Shown here piece after piece: positions 8,110 through 15,993 of a stretch of DNA of 64,000 nt (position 1 is the stretch's first letter; the number at the start of each line of letters is the position of its first letter). Made by a program: the position numbers and the translations under genes. The stretch is from CAIWXH01 sp964555675. Its GTDB lineage: Bacteria; Chloroflexota; Chloroflexia; Chloroflexales; Chloroflexaceae. The stretch lies in contig CAZKTU010000005.1 of assembly GCA_964555675.1 (NCBI GenBank), positions 1-64,000 on the forward strand. Reading direction: 5' to 3'. The notes below the pieces were generated by a model. The model was not told where the DNA came from. It made no database searches and saw only the letters and a list, made by a program, of their open reading frames with translations.

Positions 8110-8724
8110 ATGCTCAAGTTTGACCAGAACGGCCTCATCCCCGCGATTGTGCAGCATGTCCGCACCGGCGAGGTGCTCATGCTGGGCTATATGAACGAGG
8201 AGGCCTTGCGTATCACCCGCGAGACGGCCCTGGTAACCTTCTGGAGCCGCTCGCGCCAGGCCCTGTGGCGCAAGGGCGAGACGAGCGGCAATCTGCTGCA
8301 CCTGGCCGCCCTGCGCCAGGACTGCGACGGCGACGCCCTGCTGGTCCTGGCCGAGCCGGCGGGCCCGACCTGCCACACCGGCGAGCGGAGCTGTTTCCAC
8401 AGGGACCTGGAGGGTGAGAGCGCCACGGCCTCGGCGCCGGCCAGCGCGATCATCGGCCGGCTGGCCGAGCTGATCCACGCGCGGCGCGACATGCCGGCGA
8501 GCGAGTCGTACACCGCCAAGCTGCTGCACGGCGGGGTCGACCGCATCGGCAAGAAGATCGGCGAGGAGGCCGCCGAGGTGATCATCGCGGCGAAGAACAG
8601 CTCGCACGCCGAGTTGGCCTACGAGATGGCCGACCTGTTCTACCATAGCCTGGTCATGCTGGAGAGCCAGGGCCTGCCCGCCGAGGCCGTCTGGCAAGAG
8701 CTGGAGCGCCGCTACAAGCCGTAG
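8110..8724 (+). CDS. hisIE: bifunctional phosphoribosyl-AMP cyclohydrolase / phosphoribosyl-ATP pyrophosphatase
   Basis: HisIE carries out steps two and three of histidine synthesis. The 204-residue protein has the HisI domain (about 1-105) with metal-binding DCDGDA and CHTGERSCF motifs, then the HisE domain (about 115-200) with the acidic GEEAAEVIIAAK helix. It is 20 nt downstream of purH and probably cotranscribed. The rest of the his pathway is not in the window. The ATG at 8110 begins directly with the conserved fold; the ribosome site is weak. Confidence 0.96.
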   Translation: MLKFDQNGLIPAIVQHVRTGEVLMLGYMNEEALRITRETALVTFWSRSRQALWRKGETSGNLLHLAALRQDCDGDALLVLAEPAGPTCHTGERSCFHRDLEGESATASAPASAIIGRLAELIHARRDMPASESYTAKLLHGGVDRIGKKIGEEAAEVIIAAKNSSHAELAYEMADLFYHSLVMLESQGLPAEAVWQELERRYKP

Positions 8725-8794
8725 GAGCATGGCCAGAGGGAGGGCTGGGGGCGCAAGCGCCCGGGCCCAATCCTCACGCCGCACGCCTGAGTCT

Positions 8795-10828
8795 ATGAAC
8801 CAAAACGCCGGCCGAGCGCTCGTAATCGATGATGACGCCGACACGCGCGAGCTGTGCGCGTCCACGCTGCGCGGGGCGGGCTTCGTCGTCGAGGCCCTGG
8901 GGCGACCCACAGAGGCCCTCGAGACCCTGTCGCGGCGCAGCTACGACCTGGTGCTGCTCGACCTGTACATGCCCGAGCTCGACGGCCTGAGCCTGCTCGA
9001 GCGGCTGCGCGAGGCGGGGGCGAGCACGCCCATCCTGCTGGTCAGCGGCATGGTCAGCGTCGAGCAGGCGGCCCGCGCCATGCGCCTGGGCGCCCGCGGG
9101 CTGCTGCTCAAGCCCTTCGCCCCCGCCGAGCTGCGCGCGACCGCCCTCGAGATTGTGCGCGAGCGCCGCGAGGCCCGCTCGAGCGACCGGGCCGCGGCCC
9201 TGCGCCCGGCCATCCTGGTGGGCGAGCACCTGCTTGGCGAGCTCGACCTGCCGCGCCTGCAGGACCAGATTATCGAGACGGTGCGCGCCGAGCTCGAGGC
9301 CGACCGGGCTTCGCTGATGCTGCTCGAGGACGACGGCGAGTGGCTGCGCATCGTGGCCTGCTCGGGCCTGCCGCCCCACATTCAGATCGGCCACAGACGC
9401 CCGGTCGGGGCCAGCCTGGCCGGCACGGTGGCGCGGCGGCGCCAGCCGGTGCGGGTCGACGCCAGCGGCGAGGTCTCGCCCCCAGCCGACGACATGCGCG
9501 GCGAGCTGTTCGAGGACCAGATCGTCTCGGCCCTCTCGGTGCCGGTGCTGGCGGGCGAGCGCATGCTGGGCGTGCTCAACGCGGCCAAGGTGCGCACGAG
9601 CAACAGCCCGCCCTTCAGCGAGGCCGACCAGGAGCTGTTGATGCTGCTGGCCGCCCAGGCCGCGATCGCGATCGAGAACGCGCGGCTCTATACGCGGGTG
9701 GCCCAGTCCGAGGCCCGCTCGCGGGCCCTGCTGCAGCACGCCACGGACGCGGTGCTGCTGCTCGACGCCGAGGGGTGCTGCATCCTCGACGCGAACCTGG
9801 CCCTCGAGAAGCTGAGCGGCTATGGGCGCGAGGAGCTGCTGGCCCTGGGGCCGCGGCAGCTACTGCCCGACTTCGACCGACTGGCCCAGGCCGCGACGAG
9901 CAATGGGCGCGGCGTCGGGGCCGCGAGCCGCGAGGGCCATGAGGTCGAGACCGAGCTGCGCACGCGCCAGGAGCAGTCGACGCCGGTCGCGGCGAGCGTG
10001 AGCGTGGTGCCCCACGACGGTCAGCAGCTGCTGCTGGTGATCGCCCGCGACATGAGCGAGCGCCAGCGCATCGCCAAGCAGCTGGTGCAGGCCGAGAAGC
10101 TGGCGGCCCTCGGGCGGCTCTCGGCCTCGCTGGCCCACGAGATCAATAACCCGTTGCAGGCCATCCATAACTCGGTGCACCTGATGCGCAGCCGGCAGCT
10201 GTCCGAGGAGAAGCGGCAGACTTATCTGTCGATGACCCAGGACGAGATCGAGCGGCTGATCAGCATCGTACAGCGCATGCTCGACTTCTACAGGCCCAGC
10301 CGCGAGGGGATGCGCCCAGTGGAGGTCAACGACATCCTCGACGCGGTGCTGACCCTGACCGAGAGCCAGCTCCACGAGCGCAGCGTGCGGATCGTGCGCG
10401 AGCGCGGCGAGCGGCTGCCGCGGGTCTTCGCGATCAGCAACCATCTCAAGCAGGTCTGCTTCAACCTGATCTTCAACGCCGCCGAGGCCATGCCCGATGG
10501 CGGCGAACTGCGGGTACACGCCTACCTGGACGACGGCGCCGCCGAGGACCCCGACGAGGCGAGCTACGTGGCGGTCTCGGGCGGCCGCGGCGCCGAGGCG
10601 GTGCAGGGGCCGGCGGTGGTGATCGAGTTCAGCGACACCGGTACGGGCATCCCGCCCCACGAGCTGCCGAAGATCTTCGAGCCGTTCTACACCACGCGCA
10701 CCAAGGGCACCGGCCTGGGTCTGGCGGTGAGCTACAGCATCATCGAGCAGCACCACGGCGAGCTGGCGGTGCGCTCGGCCCTGGGGCAGGGCACGACCTT
10801 CCGGATCAGGCTGCCGGTGGCACAGTAG
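8795..10828 (+). CDS. hybrid response regulator-sensor histidine kinase (receiver-GAF-PAS-HisKA-HATPase)
   Basis: A 677-residue signalling protein with an N-terminal receiver (about 5-120; phospho-acceptor Asp56), a GAF domain (about 145-295), a PAS domain (about 305-410), a dimerisation domain with His448 in LAHEINNP, and an HATPase domain (DTGTGIPPHELPKIFEPF and GTGLGLAVSY). No transmembrane segments. The kinase core resembles the NtrB/AtoS class. The ATG at 8795 starts at the receiver fold; an in-frame ATG at 8729 is 22 codons earlier but its GGAG is only 1 nt away. The gene is convergent with rimM. Confidence 0.9.
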   Translation: MNQNAGRALVIDDDADTRELCASTLRGAGFVVEALGRPTEALETLSRRSYDLVLLDLYMPELDGLSLLERLREAGASTPILLVSGMVSVEQAARAMRLGARGLLLKPFAPAELRATALEIVRERREARSSDRAAALRPAILVGEHLLGELDLPRLQDQIIETVRAELEADRASLMLLEDDGEWLRIVACSGLPPHIQIGHRRPVGASLAGTVARRRQPVRVDASGEVSPPADDMRGELFEDQIVSALSVPVLAGERMLGVLNAAKVRTSNSPPFSEADQELLMLLAAQAAIAIENARLYTRVAQSEARSRALLQHATDAVLLLDAEGCCILDANLALEKLSGYGREELLALGPRQLLPDFDRLAQAATSNGRGVGAASREGHEVETELRTRQEQSTPVAASVSVVPHDGQQLLLVIARDMSERQRIAKQLVQAEKLAALGRLSASLAHEINNPLQAIHNSVHLMRSRQLSEEKRQTYLSMTQDEIERLISIVQRMLDFYRPSREGMRPVEVNDILDAVLTLTESQLHERSVRIVRERGERLPRVFAISNHLKQVCFNLIFNAAEAMPDGGELRVHAYLDDGAAEDPDEASYVAVSGGRGAEAVQGPAVVIEFSDTGTGIPPHELPKIFEPFYTTRTKGTGLGLAVSYSIIEQHHGELAVRSALGQGTTFRIRLPVAQ

Positions 10829-10863
10829 GGGCGGGCGGCACCCGGTTGCGCGTCGGGGGAGGC

Positions 10864-10886
10864 CTGGAGGAACATGGTTCCTCCAG
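10864..10886. terminator. bidirectional terminator hairpin
   Basis: A perfect 10-bp inverted repeat with a 3-nt loop lies between the converging hybrid kinase and rimM genes. The core (GGAGGAAC-ATG-GTTCCTCC) resembles hairpins at 41779 and 41831. No long U-tract. Confidence 0.6.
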
Positions 10887-10890
10887 AATC

Positions 10891-11403
10891 CTACAGGAGG
10901 CCCTCGATGGGGGCGACTACCACCTGGCCGGCGGGGATATCGAGGCGGGTGATGAACTCGCGGACCATGGGGACGAGGGCGTCGGGCTGACCGGGGCGGG
11001 TGATCACCAGGATCTCGCCGGCGCCAGTCTCGAGGATCTCGCGGACCTTGCCGACGGCCTGGCCCGCGGTGGTGATCACCTCGAGGCCCACCAGCTCGTG
11101 AAGGAAATACTCGTCCTCGCCGAGGGGGGCGGCGTCTTTGGCGCTGATATAGACCTCGGCGCCGCGCAGCTCTTCGGCGGCGTCGCGGTCGTCGACGCCC
11201 TTGAGGGTGAGGATGAGCAGGCCGGGCTTATGCTCGTGGAGGCGGGTGAGGGTGTGCTCGGCGCGCTCTTTGCCGAGCTGCAGATAGAGGGTGCGGACCT
11301 TGCGGGCAATATGGTCGGGCCGATCGGTGAAGGCCTTGAGCTTGAGCTGGCCCTTGACCCCGAAGGGGGAGACGATCTGGCCGATCAGGAGCAGGTCTTC
11401 CAT
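10891..11403 (-). CDS. rimM: ribosome maturation factor RimM
   Basis: RimM helps 30S subunit assembly by binding S19 and acting on the 16S rRNA head. The 170-residue protein has the usual RimM N-terminal barrel (LLIGQIVSPFGVKGQLKLKA) and the C-terminal PRC-barrel (VGLEVITTAGQAVGKVREIL; then DALVPMVREFI). The start ATG at 11403 lies 4 nt after the stop of khpA, so the two are coupled. It is last in the ffh-rpsP-khpA-rimM operon. trmD and rplS, often next in other bacteria, do not follow here. Confidence 0.95.
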   Translation of the reverse strand: MEDLLLIGQIVSPFGVKGQLKLKAFTDRPDHIARKVRTLYLQLGKERAEHTLTRLHEHKPGLLILTLKGVDDRDAAEELRGAEVYISAKDAAPLGEDEYFLHELVGLEVITTAGQAVGKVREILETGAGEILVITRPGQPDALVPMVREFITRLDIPAGQVVVAPIEGLL

Positions 11404-11407
11404 CCCC

Positions 11408-11635
11408 TCACTCGATGTCAACGTGGACCCGCTTGCTCTGGCGGGCCGCGGCGACGCCCATGAGATCGCGGATGGCCTTGGCGACACGCCCGCTGCGCCC
11501 GATCACCTTGCCGGTCTCTTCGGGGGCGACGGAGAGCTCGTAGGTCACGGTGAAGCGGCCGACGCGCTCTTTGATCTGCACGGCCTCGTGGTTGTCGACC
11601 AGGTTCAGGGCGATGTACTCGAGCAGATCTTTCAT
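11408..11635 (-). CDS. khpA: KH domain RNA-binding protein
   Basis: A 75-residue KhpA-type protein consisting of one KH domain. The RNA-binding GxxG loop is GRSG (in VIGRSGRVAKAIRDL). KhpA proteins bind RNA with KhpB and affect cell size and translation. The gene is in the classic place between rpsP and rimM, 4 nt upstream of rimM. The ATG at 11635 opens the usual MKDLLEYIA start; an upstream extension in the same frame lies in a spacer that holds an inverted repeat and is not coding. Confidence 0.93.
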   Translation of the reverse strand: MKDLLEYIALNLVDNHEAVQIKERVGRFTVTYELSVAPEETGKVIGRSGRVAKAIRDLMGVAAARQSKRVHVDIE

Positions 11636-11668
11636 AGTTCCCAGCGCTGAGGTAGTGAGCGCCGAGCT

Positions 11669-11729
11669 CTGAGTGCTGAGGGCGAAGCCGCCGCAGGCGC
11701 GACGGTGCCGGGATAAACTCAGCACTCAG
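11669..11729. repeat. 12-bp perfect inverted repeat in the rpsP-khpA spacer
   Basis: Arms CTGAGTGCTGAG (11669-11680) and its exact complement (11718-11729) are separated by 37 nt in the 116-nt spacer between rpsP and khpA. On the mRNA it would form a long-loop stem between the two genes and could adjust relative expression or mark a processing site. Confidence 0.6.
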
Positions 11730-11751
11730 GACCGGTCGACTCGGGACGGGA

Positions 11752-12036
11752 TCAGGCCTCGACGGCCTCGGCGGCGGGCAGGATATTGCCCTCGGCGTCG
11801 AGCACGTTGACGCGCTTGAGCAGGCTGCTGACAGTGTCGCTGGGCTGGGCGCCGACGCCGAGCCAGTAGCGCGCGCGGTCGGCCTTCACCTCGAGCACCT
11901 TGGGCTGCCGGATCGGGTTATAGTGGCCAATAATCTCGATGAACTTGCCATCGCGGGGCGAGCGCGAGTCGGCGACGACCAGGCGATAGCTGGGCTGCTT
12001 GGTCTTGCCGGTGCGGCGAAGACGGATCTTAACCAT
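11752..12036 (-). CDS. rpsP: 30S ribosomal protein S16
   Basis: S16 is a small-subunit structural protein. The 94-residue product starts with the typical VKIRLRRTGKTKQPSYRLVV and contains DGKFIEIIGHYNP; length is normal. It has its own extended -10 (12083-12091) in the ffh-rpsP gap. GGAGG lies 12 nt before the ATG at 12036, unusually far, while a six-codon ORF starts 2 nt after the same GGAGG and its TAA overlaps codons two and three of rpsP. khpA follows after the 116-nt spacer. Confidence 0.96.
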   Translation of the reverse strand: MVKIRLRRTGKTKQPSYRLVVADSRSPRDGKFIEIIGHYNPIRQPKVLEVKADRARYWLGVGAQPSDTVSSLLKRVNVLDAEGNILPAAEAVEA

Positions 12037-12082
12037 GGGTAGACATATCCTCCGGTACACCGATACACACAACTAAGGGCGT

Positions 12083-12091
12083 ATTATACCA
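12083..12091 (-). promoter_or_regulatory. extended -10 of rpsP
   Basis: TGG-TATAAT on the minus strand, inside the 68-nt ffh-rpsP gap, gives rpsP-khpA-rimM an internal promoter with a leader of about 40 nt. Confidence 0.55.
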
Positions 12092-12104
12092 CATACCGTC
12101 AAGC

Positions 12105-13511
12105 TCATTTCAGCATCCGCATCAGGTCGCGCGGGTCGATGCCGCCCTGGCCGCCGGGGCCACCCCGGCCGCCTTTGCCGCCCTTACCGCCGCGGCGCCC
12201 GCCCTTCCCATTCTGGCCGCCGGCGAGCTGCTTCATCATGCGCTGCATCTGCTGGAACTGCTTGATCAGGGCGGCCACGTCGGACTCGGTGGTGCCGCTG
12301 CCGCGGGCGATGCGAGCGCGGCGGCTATTCTTGATGATCTCGGGGTTGCGGCGCTCTTTGGGGGTCATCGAGAAGATCATGGCCTCGACGCGCTTGAGCT
12401 GGCTCTCGTCGAGCAGCTCCTCGTTGCGGGCGATCTGGCTCATGCCCGGGATCATGCCCAGGATCTGCTGGAGCGGGCCGAGCTTGCGCATCTGCTGCAT
12501 GGCATTGAGGAAGTCCTCGAAGTCGAACTTGCCCTTGAGCAGCTTCTTCTCCATCGCCTTGGCTTGCTCGGCGTCGTAGATCTGCTCGGCCTTCTCGATG
12601 AGCGAGAGCACATCGCCCATGCCGAGGATGCGCGAGGCCAGCCGGTCGGGGTAGAAGGGCTCGAGAGTGTTAGTGTCGACCTTCTCGCCGGTGGAGAGGA
12701 ACTTGATCGGCACGCCGGTGACCGCGCGCACCGAGAGGGCGGCGCCGCCGCGGGCGTCGCCGTCCATCTTGCTCATGACCAGGCCGGTAACGTTGACCCG
12801 CTGGTTGAAGGTGTCGGCGACGCGCACGGCCTCCTGGCCGGTCATCGCATCGACGACGAGCAGGCGCTCGATGGGTTGGACGCGCTGATCGATCTGCTCG
12901 AGCTCTTGCATGAGCGGCTCGTCGATCTGGAGGCGGCCGGCGGTGTCGATGATCAGGACATTGACCAGCTCTTTTTTGGCTTGCTCGAGGGCGTTGGCCG
13001 CGATCTCGGGCGGCTTGGCGCCCGGCCCCTCGCTGTAGACGGGGACATTGAGCTGCTTGCCGAGGGTCTGGAGCTGGGTGATGGCGGCGGGGCGATAGAC
13101 GTCGCAGGCGGCCAGCATGACCTTGCGGCCCTTCTTGCGCAGGTGCAGGGCGAGCTTGGCGGCCAGGGTCGTCTTGCCGGTACCCTGGAGGCCGACGAGC
13201 ATGATCACCGTCGGGCCGGGGCGAGACTCTTGCAGGGGGGCGTTATCGACCCCGAGCAGGTTGATCAGCTCCTGGTGGACGATCTTGACCACCTGCTGGT
13301 GGGGTGTGAGGCTCTTGGTGACCTCTTCGCCGATGGCCTGCTCGGTCACCTTGGCGACGAAGTCTTTGACGACCTTGAAGTTGACGTCGGCCTCGAGCAG
13401 GGCCAGGCGCACCGCCTTCATCGCCTCGCGGACGTCGTCTTCGTCGAGGCGGCCCTTGCTGCCAAGTTTTTGAAAGACCGCCTGGAGGCGGTCGGAGAGA
13501 CTCTCGAACAT
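12105..13511 (-). CDS. ffh: signal recognition particle protein Ffh (SRP54)
   Basis: Ffh is the SRP GTPase that targets nascent membrane proteins to FtsY and SecYEG. The 468-residue product has the N domain (1-90), the G domain with GLQGTGKTT (P-loop), DTAGR and SKMDGDARGG, and a Met-rich M domain from about 320 (MQQMRKLGPLQQILGMIPGM). The C-terminus carries a Gly/Lys/Arg-rich tail (about 430-455) before the final helix, a clade-specific addition. Promoter: extended -10 TGA-TACAAT at 13552-13560. ylxM is not visible upstream. Confidence 0.97.
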   Translation of the reverse strand: MFESLSDRLQAVFQKLGSKGRLDEDDVREAMKAVRLALLEADVNFKVVKDFVAKVTEQAIGEEVTKSLTPHQQVVKIVHQELINLLGVDNAPLQESRPGPTVIMLVGLQGTGKTTLAAKLALHLRKKGRKVMLAACDVYRPAAITQLQTLGKQLNVPVYSEGPGAKPPEIAANALEQAKKELVNVLIIDTAGRLQIDEPLMQELEQIDQRVQPIERLLVVDAMTGQEAVRVADTFNQRVNVTGLVMSKMDGDARGGAALSVRAVTGVPIKFLSTGEKVDTNTLEPFYPDRLASRILGMGDVLSLIEKAEQIYDAEQAKAMEKKLLKGKFDFEDFLNAMQQMRKLGPLQQILGMIPGMSQIARNEELLDESQLKRVEAMIFSMTPKERRNPEIIKNSRRARIARGSGTTESDVAALIKQFQQMQRMMKQLAGGQNGKGGRRGGKGGKGGRGGPGGQGGIDPRDLMRMLK

Positions 13512-13551
13512 ATCTGGCGCTCGTTTCGCTACAGAGCGTAAATACGAGCGT

Positions 13552-13560
13552 ATTGTATCA
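13552..13560 (-). promoter_or_regulatory. extended -10 of the ffh operon
   Basis: TGA-TACAAT on the minus strand, 40 nt before the ffh ATG. The leader holds a 7-bp inverted repeat (CGCTCGT/ACGAGCG). No clear -35. Confidence 0.5.
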
Positions 13561-13584
13561 GGTTTTGGCGCAAACCGCCGCCCG

Positions 13585-13881
13585 TTATGGGCGCAAGGTC
13601 TCGGGCAGTGGCTGGGCGTCAGCCTCGTCGACGGCGGCGCGCACGAGCTCGAGGGCGCGCGGGCGCGAGCGGACGAGGGTCTCGAGCTCGTCGATCATGG
13701 TGACGAGGCGGCGGTAGTCGCGCCTGAGGGCCTGCTCATCGGCGTGGTCGAGCCGGCGGCTCTCGAGGCCGAGCCACTCGTCGAAGGGGCCGCCGGCCCC
13801 GCCGAGGGGGTGGACGGCGCTGAGGCGGCGGTAGAGCTGGGCGGCGCTATCGGTCAGGAGGCGAATGCTATCGATTGCCAT
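13585..13881 (-). CDS. hypothetical helical protein (98 aa)
   Basis: A 98-residue protein predicted to be all-helical and acidic, with no signal peptide or metal motif. I do not recognise the family. Codon use matches the neighbouring genes, with G or C in nearly all third positions. It lies upstream of ffh on the same strand with a 73-nt gap that contains the ffh promoter, so it is likely a separate unit. The ATG at 13881 has only a weak purine stretch before it. Confidence 0.6.
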   Translation of the reverse strand: MAIDSIRLLTDSAAQLYRRLSAVHPLGGAGGPFDEWLGLESRRLDHADEQALRRDYRRLVTMIDELETLVRSRPRALELVRAAVDEADAQPLPETLRP

Positions 13882-13985
13882 TATCTCTGCTATCTGTGGC
13901 TGCTTAGGGTGCGCCGCCCGCGGGCCGGCGCGCCGACTGGTATCTAGCCCTTATGGTAGCGGAAAAGGGCTTCGATGCTATCGGT

Positions 13986-14008
13986 CTGAGGATTTAGTTC
14001 GTCCTCAG
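13986..14008. repeat. 7-bp inverted repeat upstream of the UbiB-like gene
   Basis: CTGAGGA and its exact complement with a 9-nt loop lie in the divergent region between 13881 and 14088. Role unknown; an operator or weak hairpin is possible. Confidence 0.35.
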
Positions 14009-14047
14009 CCGCCCGTATGGTCTGCGGCGGCGGCGGGCGGGCGTTTC

Positions 14048-14056
14048 TGGTATAAT
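14048..14056 (+). promoter_or_regulatory. extended -10 of the UbiB-like gene
   Basis: TGG-TATAAT, a full-consensus extended -10, lies 31 nt before the ATG at 14088. No clear -35. Confidence 0.6.
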
Positions 14057-14087
14057 CCAGAGGGTATCGACAGCAGAACGCGTGGTT

Positions 14088-15944
14088 ATGACGCAAGAGC
14101 TACAGGTTACGACATCGGGCCCCGCGCCCGCCACCCCTGATCAAACGGCGGTGCCGCGCGCGAGCGCCGCGCCGGAGTTTCACCCTCGCCAGCGCTTCCT
14201 GCGCGTCTCCTCGTTCTTTCTGGGCGTGGTGATCCACGTCTATATCTGGGATATCTTCCTCGCCCGCTTCACCCTGACCCGCTGGTACGCCCGGCGCTCG
14301 ACGACGGCGCGCTGGGTGCGCATGGCCCGCCGCTTCAGGGCCCTCGCCCTCGAGCTGGGCGGCATGCAGATCAAGCTGGGCCAGTTCCTCTCCTCGCGGG
14401 CCGACATCGTCCCCGATGCCGTGCGCCACGAGCTGGCCGGCCTGCAGGACGAGGTGCCCCCCGCCCCCGCCGGGCATGTGCTCGAGGTGATTATCGAGGA
14501 GCTTGGCGCCCCGCCCAGCGAGATCTTCCTGCGCTTCGAGCAGGAGGCTGTGGCCGCGGCCTCGCTCGGCCAGGTCCACTTCGCGACGCTCCGCGACGGG
14601 CGCGAGGTCGCCGTCAAGGTGCAGCGCCCTTATATCGAGCAGATCATCGAGGTCGACCTGAGCGCTGTGGCCTGGGTCGCCCGTCTGATCAAGAATTATC
14701 CCCCGATCAAGCGGCGCGCCGACCTCGAGTCGTTGCTCGACGAGTTCGCCCGCGTGCTGGTCCAAGAGCTGGACTATGTCCAGGAGGCGCGCAACGCCGC
14801 AACCTTCCGCAAGAATTTCGCCGGCGTGCAGGGCATCCACATTCCCGAGCCCGTGAACGAGCATACCAGCAGGCGCGTGCTGGTGATGGAGCGCATCAGC
14901 GGGGTCAAGATCAACGACCTGAAGACCCTCGAGGCCTTGGGGGTGAGCCGGGTCGAGCTGGCGGCGCGCCTGAACAACTGCTACCTGAAGCAGTTCTTCG
15001 TCGACGGCTTCTTCCACGCCGACCCGCACCCCGGCAACCTCTTCGTGCGCCTCGACCCCGAGCTGCCGGTGGTGGCCCAGCCCCCGTCGCCGAACGGCCA
15101 GCACCCGCCCGCCGCCCCGGGCGGCATCGGGGTGATGTCCGACGGCCACCTGCTCGGCGACGCCGAGGCCCACGCCGTGGCCCCGGGGCGGCCGTTCACC
15201 CTGATCTTCGTCGACTTCGGCATGGTCGGGGCGCTGCCCCCGCAGACCATGGATGTGGTCCGCGGCGGGGTGGTGGGCCTGGCCACCAATGACGCCGAGC
15301 GCATCGTCGACTCGCTCGACAAGCTGAACATGATCCTGCCGGGGGCCGACCGTCGCCCGATCGTGCAGGCGGTGCAGATCATGCTGCGCCACTCGTTCAA
15401 CCGCACCATGCGCGAGATGACCAACATGGACGTCGAGGCGATCTTCGACGAGACCAGGGATATCATCTACGATCTGCCCTTCCAGATCCCCCAAGACCTG
15501 CTCTACTTCGGGCGGGCCATGAGCATGGTCGCCGGCCTCGCCACCGAGATCTGCCCCGACATCAACCTGTTCCAGGAGCTGCGGCCCTTCGCGCGTATGC
15601 TGCTCGACGAAGAGCGCCGCAGCGGCAACTGGCCCGAGCAGATCCAGAAAGAGCTGCGCGACCTCGGCCAGATCCTGCTGACGCTGCCCAAACAGATGGA
15701 CGCCTACTACAAGGCGGCCAATCGCGGCGAGCTCTCGACCCGCTCGGACCTGAGCCGCCTCGAGCGGGGCATGCGCCGGGTCGAGCGCTCGACCGAGCGC
15801 CTGGCCGGCGGCATGATGGCCACGGGCCTCTTCCTCGGCGGCGTGCAGCTGCGCACCCGCGGCCTCGAGAAGGAGGCGGGCCGGGCCTGGTGGGCCGCCG
15901 TCGCCGCGGCGATCTGGGCGGTCTGGCCGCGCGGCGAGAAGTAA
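14088..15944 (+). CDS. ABC1/UbiB family protein kinase-like protein
   Basis: A 618-residue member of the ABC1/AarF/UbiB atypical kinase family, ATP-binding proteins linked to isoprenoid quinone and lipid metabolism. Visible: the family KxGQ motif (MQIKLGQFLSSRADI), the Ala-rich nucleotide loop (AAASLGQVHFA), the VKVQRP lysine, HADPHPGN (catalytic loop) and DFGMVG (metal site). A Pro/Gly-rich insertion of about 50 residues separates HADPHPGN from DFGMVG, which are usually about 10 apart. The C-terminus ends in a hydrophobic stretch, as in UbiB. No quinone genes are adjacent. The GTG two codons upstream is an alternative start. Confidence 0.92.
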   Translation: MTQELQVTTSGPAPATPDQTAVPRASAAPEFHPRQRFLRVSSFFLGVVIHVYIWDIFLARFTLTRWYARRSTTARWVRMARRFRALALELGGMQIKLGQFLSSRADIVPDAVRHELAGLQDEVPPAPAGHVLEVIIEELGAPPSEIFLRFEQEAVAAASLGQVHFATLRDGREVAVKVQRPYIEQIIEVDLSAVAWVARLIKNYPPIKRRADLESLLDEFARVLVQELDYVQEARNAATFRKNFAGVQGIHIPEPVNEHTSRRVLVMERISGVKINDLKTLEALGVSRVELAARLNNCYLKQFFVDGFFHADPHPGNLFVRLDPELPVVAQPPSPNGQHPPAAPGGIGVMSDGHLLGDAEAHAVAPGRPFTLIFVDFGMVGALPPQTMDVVRGGVVGLATNDAERIVDSLDKLNMILPGADRRPIVQAVQIMLRHSFNRTMREMTNMDVEAIFDETRDIIYDLPFQIPQDLLYFGRAMSMVAGLATEICPDINLFQELRPFARMLLDEERRSGNWPEQIQKELRDLGQILLTLPKQMDAYYKAANRGELSTRSDLSRLERGMRRVERSTERLAGGMMATGLFLGGVQLRTRGLEKEAGRAWWAAVAAAIWAVWPRGEK

Positions 15945-15993
15945 GCCCTGCAGCGTTGCTGGCCCCCGCTGGCCGGTGCGAAGCGACCCGCCC

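Noticed and set aside
8729..8794. 22-residue N-terminal extension of the hybrid kinase
   Set aside because: The GGAG is only 1 nt from that ATG and the extra residues are outside the receiver fold; kept only as an alternative.
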